From the NCBI GenBank assembly GCA_031292625.1, contig JARLGU010000053.1, forward strand, positions 1-64,000: 64,000 nt of DNA, read 5' to 3'. The DNA comes from Capsulimonadaceae bacterium (GTDB taxonomy: Bacteria; Armatimonadota; Armatimonadia; Armatimonadales; Capsulimonadaceae). Of the stretch, positions 58,508 to 64,000 are shown piece by piece; position 1 is the first letter of the stretch; each line of letters opens with the position of its first letter. The notes under the pieces were generated by a model, which saw nothing but the letters and a program-made list of their open reading frames with translations, was not told the origin of the DNA and did not search any database. The position numbers were made by a program, and so were the translations under genes.

Positions 58508-59698
58508 ATGAACCATACCCCGACGCCGCTGATGGAATTGGCGCGCTTCTTCCTCCGCCTGGGCTTTACGGCCTTTGGCGGCCCCGCCGCACACCTGGCG
58601 ATCATGCGAGACGAAGTCGTAACGCGGCGCGGATGGTTGACGGAAACGGAGTTTCTCGACCTTATTAGCGCGGCAAACCTCATCCCCGGTCCGAGCTCGA
58701 CGGAAGTCGCGATTCATATCGGATACCGGCGTTGCGGATGGGCCGGTCTTGCCGTCGCAGGGCTCTGTTTCATTCTTCCCGCAGCACTCATCGTCGCCGC
58801 GATTGCGGCAGCATACTCACGCTATGGCAGCATCCTCGCGTCGTCGGGTCTCTTACGCGGCGTCAAGCCCGCCGTCATCGCCGTAGTGCTCCAGGCGATC
58901 GTTGGCCTCGCGCGACCGGCGATTAAGACGCGGGCGCTCTTGCTCCTCGCCGTCGCGGCTGGCGCGTTCGCGTTCATGGGCTTCGCCGTGCTTCCCTTGC
59001 TCATCGGAGCGGGCGTGCTAGCGGCTGCATCCGGATGGGCGCGCGCCCGCCGCACCCAGGGAACCTCCCTATCGCCGCAGCCGCTGATCGCAATCATCGC
59101 CGGATCCGCCGCGCTGATTCTCCTGCCATCGCTGCTCACCTGGTTCTTTCCCGCGCCGCATGGACGAATAGCCTTTGGGCTTTTGCCGCTTTTCTTGTTC
59201 TTCCTGAAGATCGGCTCAGTGGTATACGGCAGCGGTTATGTCCTGCTTGCGTTTCTTCGCGATGGCCTCGTGACGGGCTGGCACTGGCTGAGCGAGGGAC
59301 AACTGATCGACGCGATCGCGGTGGGACAGATTACGCCGGGGCCGGTGTTCACGACGGCGACGTTTATCGGCTACCTGCTGGGAGGAGTCGCCGGGGCTTT
59401 AGCGGCAACGGTCGCGATCTTCCTGCCGTCGTTCGTCTTTGTCGCCGCGACAGCCCCGGTGGCAGCCCGCATGCGCAACCTGCCGCTGGCGTCATCGTTT
59501 CTTGACGGCGTTAACGCTGGAGCGATCGCGTTGATGGTCGTCGTCACAGTTCAGCTCGCTCGCGCCGCGCTCGTGGATGTCCCGACGGCCTCGATCGCCC
59601 TGGTCAGCGCCTTCCTGCTGGTCCGCGTGCGCGTTCCATCCATGTACGTGATCGCCGGCTCTGCATTGGCCGGGATCGTGATCGCGCACGTGAGGTAG
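58508..59698 (+). CDS. chrA: chromate transporter ChrA (two-domain)
   Basis: A 396-residue membrane protein with two CHR domains. The first has FLRLGFTAFGGPAAHLAIM and NLIPGPSSTEVAIHIGY; the second has FLKIGSVVYGSGYVLLAFLRDGLV and AVGQITPGPVFTTATFIGY. ChrA exports chromate from the cytoplasm. It has the full length of fused chromate transporters. TACAAT at 58492-58497 ends 10 nt before the ATG and no SD is present, so the message may have almost no leader. Confidence 0.92.
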   Translation: MNHTPTPLMELARFFLRLGFTAFGGPAAHLAIMRDEVVTRRGWLTETEFLDLISAANLIPGPSSTEVAIHIGYRRCGWAGLAVAGLCFILPAALIVAAIAAAYSRYGSILASSGLLRGVKPAVIAVVLQAIVGLARPAIKTRALLLLAVAAGAFAFMGFAVLPLLIGAGVLAAASGWARARRTQGTSLSPQPLIAIIAGSAALILLPSLLTWFFPAPHGRIAFGLLPLFLFFLKIGSVVYGSGYVLLAFLRDGLVTGWHWLSEGQLIDAIAVGQITPGPVFTTATFIGYLLGGVAGALAATVAIFLPSFVFVAATAPVAARMRNLPLASSFLDGVNAGAIALMVVVTVQLARAALVDVPTASIALVSAFLLVRVRVPSMYVIAGSALAGIVIAHVR

Positions 59699-59844
59699 AA
59701 GGAAAAGAGCGCTCGCCGCGCGGGCCGCCTCAATCCGGCGGGGTTCCAGCGCTCCGCTAGACCGTGCAGAGGGACGGCGAGAAGCCTAGCGCATTCCACA
59801 ACGCGTAAGCAGGCGAACAAAACCCGCCGTTGCCCCCATCGAGC

Positions 59845-61485
59845 TTATGCAAACGCCGCGCTGACGATTTCCTGTGCTTCGGCCTGGATACGCTTCAGGT
59901 GATCCACGCCAAGGAAGCTCTCCGCATAGATCTTATAGATTGGCTCCGTGCCCGACGGCCGCGCGGCGAACCAGCCGTTTTCGGTAACCACCTTGAGTCC
60001 GCCGATAGGCGCGCCGTTGCCGGGGGCGTTCGTGAGCTTTGCGGTGATCGTCTCGCCCGCCAGCGTCGCGGCGGTCACCTTGTCCGGCGTCAGGTTTGCA
60101 AGAATCTTGCCCTGCTCGATCGTCGCGGGGGCATCCACTCGCTCGTAGACGGGGCTGCCGAATCTCGCCTCAAGCGCCGTGTAATGCTCGCCAGGATCCT
60201 TGCCCGTGACGGCGGTGATTTCCGCCGCGAGAAGGTCGAGGATTATGCCGTCCTTGTCGGTCGTCCACACGGTACCATCGGTGCGGAGGAACGATGCTCC
60301 CGCGCTTTCTTCGCCGCCGAAGCCATAGGAACCGTCAACGAGGCCATCGACGAACCACTTGAAGCCCACCGGAACCTCGGCGAGCCGACGGCCGAGATCG
60401 CCGGCGACGCGGTCGATCATCGAGCTGGATACGAGGGTCTTGCCGACAGCGGCGTCCGGACGCCAACCGGCACGGCTCTTGAAGAGGTAATTGATGGCAA
60501 CCGCCAGGTAGTGGTTCGGGTTGAGCAAACCCGTGCTCGGAGCAACAATGCCGTGGCGATCCGTATCGGGGTCGTTGCCGAACGCGATATCGAACTTATC
60601 CTTGAGGCCGATCAGACTCGCCATGGCGTAAGGCGACGAGCAGTCCATGCGGATCTTGCCGTCCTTATCCACCGTCATGAACGCGAACGTCGGATCGACC
60701 CGCTTGTTGACGACCTCGATATTCAGCCCATACCGCTTAATAATCGGCTCCCAGAAGCCGACCCCAGCGCCGCCCATCGGATCCGCGCCGATCCTCAGGC
60801 CGGAACGCGCGATCGCCGCCATGTCGATGACGTTGCCAAGATCCGCCACATAAGGCGTCACGTAATCGTAAAGGTGAACGTTGGACGCCTTCAGCGCTCG
60901 CGGAAATGCGATCCGCTTGACGGAACCAGCCCCCGATGCCAGGATCTCGTTGGCGCGGTCCTGGATCTTCTTCGTGGTTCCCGTATCGGCCGGTCCCCCG
61001 CTCGGCGGGTTGTACTTGAAACCGCCGTCGGCCGGAGGATTGTGCGATGGGGTGATCACGATCCCGTCGGCGAGCCCGGATTTGCGTCCCCGATTGTAGG
61101 TTAGGATCGCGTGGGAGATAACCGGCGTCGGCGTATACCCGAGGCCATCCTGAATGAAGACGTCCACTCCAGACGCCGCGAGGACCTCCACAGCGGTGCA
61201 GAGAGCCGGATACGACAGGGCGTGCGTATCCTGACCGAGATACAACGGGCCCGTAATCCCCTCGGCCGCACGCGCTTCAACGATCGCTTGCGTGATCGCC
61301 ACAATATGCTGCTCGTTGAAAGAGCCCTTCAGCGATGAGCCACGGTGCCCGGATGTCCCAAACGCGACCGCCTGAGCGGGATCTGCAACGTCCGGCGTCC
61401 GCGTGTAGTAAGCGGAAACCAGTTCGGGAATGTTGGCGAGAAGCTCGATGGGAGCCGGTTTGCCGGCGCGCGGATCGATGGCCAT
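59845..61485 (-). CDS. pgm: phosphoglucomutase (alpha-D-glucose-specific)
   Basis: A 546-residue phosphohexomutase interconverting glucose 1-phosphate and glucose 6-phosphate. The catalytic phosphoserine is in [17 protein letters not shown]; the metal-binding loop is [11 protein letters not shown], the sugar-binding GGEESAG and the phosphate-binding [10 protein letters not shown]. Length matches E. coli-type Pgm. Start 61485 has AAGGAG upstream; the longer ORF adds 52 atypical residues. It is monocistronic and can supply sugar nucleotides for envelope glycans. Confidence 0.95.
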   Translation of the reverse strand: MAIDPRAGKPAPIELLANIPELVSAYYTRTPDVADPAQAVAFGTSGHRGSSLKGSFNEQHIVAITQAIVEARAAEGITGPLYLGQDTHALSYPALCTAVEVLAASGVDVFIQDGLGYTPTPVISHAILTYNRGRKSGLADGIVITPSHNPPADGGFKYNPPSGGPADTGTTKKIQDRANEILASGAGSVKRIAFPRALKASNVHLYDYVTPYVADLGNVIDMAAIARSGLRIGADPMGGAGVGFWEPIIKRYGLNIEVVNKRVDPTFAFMTVDKDGKIRMDCSSPYAMASLIGLKDKFDIAFGNDPDTDRHGIVAPSTGLLNPNHYLAVAINYLFKSRAGWRPDAAVGKTLVSSSMIDRVAGDLGRRLAEVPVGFKWFVDGLVDGSYGFGGEESAGASFLRTDGTVWTTDKDGIILDLLAAEITAVTGKDPGEHYTALEARFGSPVYERVDAPATIEQGKILANLTPDKVTAATLAGETITAKLTNAPGNGAPIGGLKVVTENGWFAARPSGTEPIYKIYAESFLGVDHLKRIQAEAQEIVSAAFA

Positions 61486-61734
61486 AGTTGCTCCTTGCAA
61501 AATACGGATTTGGGTTATGTTACCCCACTCGCCGCGTACGCGAAGCAGGCTTCGTCCGGCACCCTGGATCATTTGGAAGATGTTGTCAAACGACTTTGTC
61601 GCAAGGAACATCTCGAGATTGGGACAGTTCCCTGGTTCCACCTCGTCACGAAACTAACGCGTTAACCTATTAAACAACGACCCAATATTCTTAGAACTCA
61701 GCATAACTCATCGAGGCTAAACCGCAAACATTAA

Positions 61735-61771
61735 AACAGCGCCGCTCCCCTGGTCCAATCAAGGGAGCGGC
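61735..61771 (-). terminator. intrinsic terminator of the lipoprotein gene
   Basis: On the minus strand GCCGCTCCC pairs with GGGAGCGGC around a short loop and is followed by GCTGTTTTAATG. It ends the 61789-62637 transcript. Confidence 0.75.
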
Positions 61772-61788
61772 GGCTGGTCTGGCTTATC

Positions 61789-62637
61789 CTAATGTTTCTT
61801 AATGAACGCGCCACGAGGGAGCGAGCGATTTGCTGACTCGATCGCGACTCCGTGAGCGGACTTGCTGCTACGCGTGAAGTATGGGCGTGCGTTCGCCGTC
61901 TCCGAGAAGATCGGATCAAGCGGCAGCGTCTCGTTAAGCGTGTACGACGAAGCGCCGGACGGATCGAGCTCCGCCGATAAGGCGTCCCAAACGTCCATTG
62001 TGCTCTGCGAGGGATAACTATTGATGTATACGTTATCGTATCCCGTTATCACTGGAATCGTGGTTGAGCCCTCGTCCAACGTGACGGGAATATACAACGT
62101 ATAGTTGCCGTTGTCGTTGGTGTACGCAGACCAGTACAATCCGGTGTTCACCGAAGTGTCGGCCGTTACGAACCGGACCTCATAATTTTGCGCGGCGCTT
62201 CCGTTGTTCTGCAGAACCGTGCCGATGACCGTATCGAACGGAGGCAGTGAAACGTTCACGGTCACGTAATCCTGGTTAACCGAAAGCGATGCATCATACC
62301 AAACGTTGCCAGAAGGATCGGCGACGGAAAGCTTGTCGTGATTCGTGAGCACGCTCGTTGGCAGCGATATCGAATATTGACCTGCAGAGTTCGTAGCTGT
62401 TTCGTACCGCGATGTTTGCGCCACATCGAACCCAACCGACCAGTTCGACACCGGGGATCCGCTGCTCGTAACGATAGTCCCGGCAACGGTTACGTACGAT
62501 GCGCCCGAACCTCCTGAGTTACCGTTATCTCCTCCACCGCCGCATCCCGCTACAAAAATGACGGCCACGGCGCTCAAAACCGCGATGACCTTGTCGCCAT
62601 GGATCCGCGACCAAAAGTTGTTTTGAATTGTTGACAT
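61789..62637 (-). CDS. lipoprotein with carboxypeptidase-regulatory-like beta-domains
   Basis: A 282-residue lipoprotein: hydrophobic segment, lipobox VAGC, then GGGGDNGNSGGSG linker. Two beta-sandwich units follow that resemble carboxypeptidase regulatory-like domains (VAGTIVTSSGSPVSNW, SAGQYSISLP, and VIGTVLQNNGSAAQNYEV, NDNGNYTLYIP). A Ser/Thr-rich tail ends in a basic KKH. AGGTAAAAC precedes the ATG. It may be a surface carbohydrate- or protein-binding lipoprotein; function is unknown. Confidence 0.75.
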   Translation of the reverse strand: MSTIQNNFWSRIHGDKVIAVLSAVAVIFVAGCGGGGDNGNSGGSGASYVTVAGTIVTSSGSPVSNWSVGFDVAQTSRYETATNSAGQYSISLPTSVLTNHDKLSVADPSGNVWYDASLSVNQDYVTVNVSLPPFDTVIGTVLQNNGSAAQNYEVRFVTADTSVNTGLYWSAYTNDNGNYTLYIPVTLDEGSTTIPVITGYDNVYINSYPSQSTMDVWDALSAELDPSGASSYTLNETLPLDPIFSETANARPYFTRSSKSAHGVAIESANRSLPRGAFIKKH

Positions 62638-62935
62638 GTTTTACCTGCCTGCTGAGAGCGCTCCCATTTAAACCGCCGGCACGCGAAAACGAATACCGGC
62701 ATCGATCGACATCGTTGGATCCTCGCTGGAAGATGTTCTTCTCGTTACGGCTCGTTGCCGCGAGATCGCACGCCTCTTGTGAGGGCCTCTTCGCCGCAAT
62801 GCCAACGCCTGTAACGTAACGCGCCGTCCGAACGTGTCATCCGCGCCCATTATGACACGAAAGATGATATTTTTTTATAATACATGGCAATTAATCGCGT
62901 TGCCGGCGAGCTTGCTCGCGGCGAATCGAAGGAAG
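62638..62935. other. gene-free region between the lipoprotein gene and the DUF5131 gene
   Basis: About 300 bp. It holds the likely upstream region of the lipoprotein gene. Nothing else is recognised: no convincing ORF, and no T-run hairpin for the DUF5131 gene. Confidence 0.4.
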
Positions 62936-63673
62936 TCAAGGAGCGTCGAACAGCGCAAGCTGCCGATCTTGTGGGACGCGCGCGCGGGATGGCTCTCGAT
63001 GCTGCCTGCGATCGAAGCTGCCGCCCTTGAAGGAGCAGCGGACACCTGCCTCGTCGCATTGGCGGCGAATGCTGTCTGCCCATTCCTGTTTCATTGGGCG
63101 AGCATACGGACCGGACTCCGCGCCGCCAAAGATCCAGTCGATGCCGAGGAGCGGGAGGTCATCGATGGGACCAATGAGCGGTTCGACACTTAGGAAACGC
63201 TCATGCGCCGGCACAGCCGTTAGGATTGCGACGCGCCCGACCACGCGCGAATCTTCGACGGTGGTCCCTAACGCGACGTTGGGGTAGCCGTTGCCCCAAT
63301 CAGCGGGCAAACTGTCCGCGATCCGCTGCGGCCGCTTCGTCAGCAACATCCAATCCAAATAAGGCGTCACCCGGATAAGACGCCAAAGGCGCTCCAGCTG
63401 GCCTTCCGGCGCTTCCAGATCGAAGACGTCCGCCATCGACGCGCAAAAGACCTGGTGGCGGATGCCCAGCAACCTGGCGTCACTGTTCCAACGCAACGGC
63501 TTTCGCCAGTTGTCGTCGCTCATCAACCGCCGGGGAGCTTTCGGCCCCCAGAGATCCTGACCGTAGCGGATCGCAAGGGCCTCCGCGTAGCAGTGTTTGC
63601 ATCCCGCCGAAACCTTCGTGCATCCCCACCACGGGTTGAACGTATGAAATGTTCCGTCAACAATCTTGCCCAT
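62936..63673 (-). CDS. DUF5131 (phage Gp37/Gp68-like) protein
   Basis: A 245-residue DUF5131 protein. The first 30 residues hold WWGCTKVSAGCKHCYAE with Cys18, 25 and 28, resembling a radical SAM cluster site; FCASMADVFD, LTKRPQRI and FGGAESGP are family features. The family is common in phages and mobile elements and its reaction is unknown. The C-terminus after residue 205 (CSFKGGSFDRRQH) departs from the usual FFFKQWG motif and looks shortened. No other phage gene is nearby. No SD is seen. Confidence 0.82.
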   Translation of the reverse strand: MGKIVDGTFHTFNPWWGCTKVSAGCKHCYAEALAIRYGQDLWGPKAPRRLMSDDNWRKPLRWNSDARLLGIRHQVFCASMADVFDLEAPEGQLERLWRLIRVTPYLDWMLLTKRPQRIADSLPADWGNGYPNVALGTTVEDSRVVGRVAILTAVPAHERFLSVEPLIGPIDDLPLLGIDWIFGGAESGPYARPMKQEWADSIRRQCDEAGVRCSFKGGSFDRRQHREPSRARVPQDRQLALFDAP

Positions 63674-63794
63674 TTCGTTACAGGCTTATTCTATCACCAG
63701 AACATTTGTTTGTAAAGCAAGGAAGTGAAAATGCTGTTCGCGAAGAGGCTGAACCTTGCCCTCGCGAAAACCGCCGTCTCCGGCGCAAGAAAAA

Positions 63795-63843
63795 CGGCCC
63801 GCCGGTTCGGCAAGCTCACCGCCCTGAGAGCGCCGAAGGGCCG
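63795..63843 (-). terminator. intrinsic terminator of the partial gene
   Basis: On the minus strand, CGGCCC/GGGCCG and TTCGGC/GCCGAA pair to form a long hairpin followed by TTTTTC. It lies just past the stop of the 63858-64000 gene. Confidence 0.65.
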
Positions 63844-63857
63844 GCAGCGGAGGGCTC

Positions 63858-64000
63858 CTAGTTCCTGGTGCGCTCCGGGAGCATCGGCGGGATCGGCCAG
63901 AGCTGACTGGGCTTTCCGTACAGTGCGTACTCGGCGCGGGAACGCAGCGTCGGATGGTCCTCAAGCAACGCAATCCACGCGGGCGGGTCTGGTAGCGAAA
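63858..64000 (-). CDS. partial gene, C-terminus only (M48-peptidase-like?)
   Basis: The last 46 codons of a gene that continues past the right edge; the stop is at 63858-63860. The visible end (PPAWIALLEDHPTLRSRAEYAL, then LYGKPSQLW) recalls the region just before the C-terminus of M48/HtpX-type metallopeptidases, where HPT is followed by a basic helix. This is resemblance only. Confidence 0.45.
   Translation of the reverse strand, partial: SLPDPPAWIALLEDHPTLRSRAEYALYGKPSQLWPIPPMLPERTRN

Noticed and set aside
59830-61104. A 424-codon plus-strand ORF opposite phosphoglucomutase
   Set aside because: Antisense shadow of a gene with catalytic motifs; composition is arginine-rich and there is no SD.
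62936-63673. Prophage region
   Set aside because: Only one phage-family gene is present; no integrase, capsid or lysis gene surrounds it.

Overview
The window is a GC-rich (roughly 60%, judged by eye) chromosomal segment of a diderm bacterium. Kdo genes (arabinose-5-phosphate isomerase and Kdo8P phosphatase), an LptC/LptA-type protein and an outer-membrane-barrel-like protein point to an LPS outer membrane. A CsaB pyruvyl transferase next to a DUF5693 protein points to pyruvylated wall polysaccharide and SLH-type surface anchoring. Together with GH44 and GH2 glycosidases, a SigH-like sigma factor and two YfhO proteins, this best fits Armatimonadota (Capsulimonas-like). That assignment is inference from gene content. 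No rRNA, tRNA or CRISPR was recognised.

Layout. 1-365: end of a 93-bp tandem array belonging to a dispersed intergenic repeat family, with three further copies near 13.3, 22.6 and 24.8 kb. 0.5-12.5 kb: DUF5693, csaB, a small LuxR-type regulator, a beta-mannosidase, rdgB, small envelope/stress proteins (DUF948-like, YtxH-like, KGG-repeat), kdsD-kdsC and glcF. 12.5-24.5 kb: STAS protein, SigH-like sigma factor, pncB, barrel protein, CPBP protease, TPR lipoprotein, der and a GH44 glycosidase. 25-27.3 kb: Rieske protein, a cytochrome c/DUF2231 fusion and yajQ. 27.5-31.8 kb: an accessory, partly AT-richer island with a DUF7662/GIY-YIG protein, an unknown gene, an ankyrin protein between two serine-recombinase relics, and an EVE protein.

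32-43.2 kb holds the most interesting part, two divergent redox modules. On the minus strand lie a thioredoxin-like [2Fe-2S] protein, a sensory-type (HydS-like) [FeFe]-hydrogenase with a PAS domain, and a SpoIIE-type phosphatase. On the plus strand lies an ArsR regulator followed by a hyfB-C-E-F-G-I operon encoding a complex-I/group-4-hydrogenase-like membrane complex. Its large subunit lacks all NiFe-ligand cysteines, and its NuoB-like subunit also lacks all four cysteines of the N2-type [4Fe-4S] cluster. It keeps only two N-terminal ferredoxin clusters, so it cannot be an ordinary hydrogenase; it resembles the energy-converting-hydrogenase-related (Ehr) group in an extreme form.

43-64 kb: two YfhO membrane proteins, an MTAP/PNP-family phosphorylase, an LptC-LptA fusion, membrane proteins, an Lgt paralogue, two zinc-ribbon membrane proteins, a COG1964/tetraether-synthase-like radical SAM protein, HDOD and CheD proteins, ChrA, phosphoglucomutase, two small lipoproteins, a DUF5131 protein and a partial gene at the right edge. 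Most genes have clear Shine-Dalgarno sequences, but several (kdsD, pncB, the Lgt paralogue, chrA) have a -10-like box ending 7-10 nt before the start and no SD, suggesting leaderless or near-leaderless transcripts.
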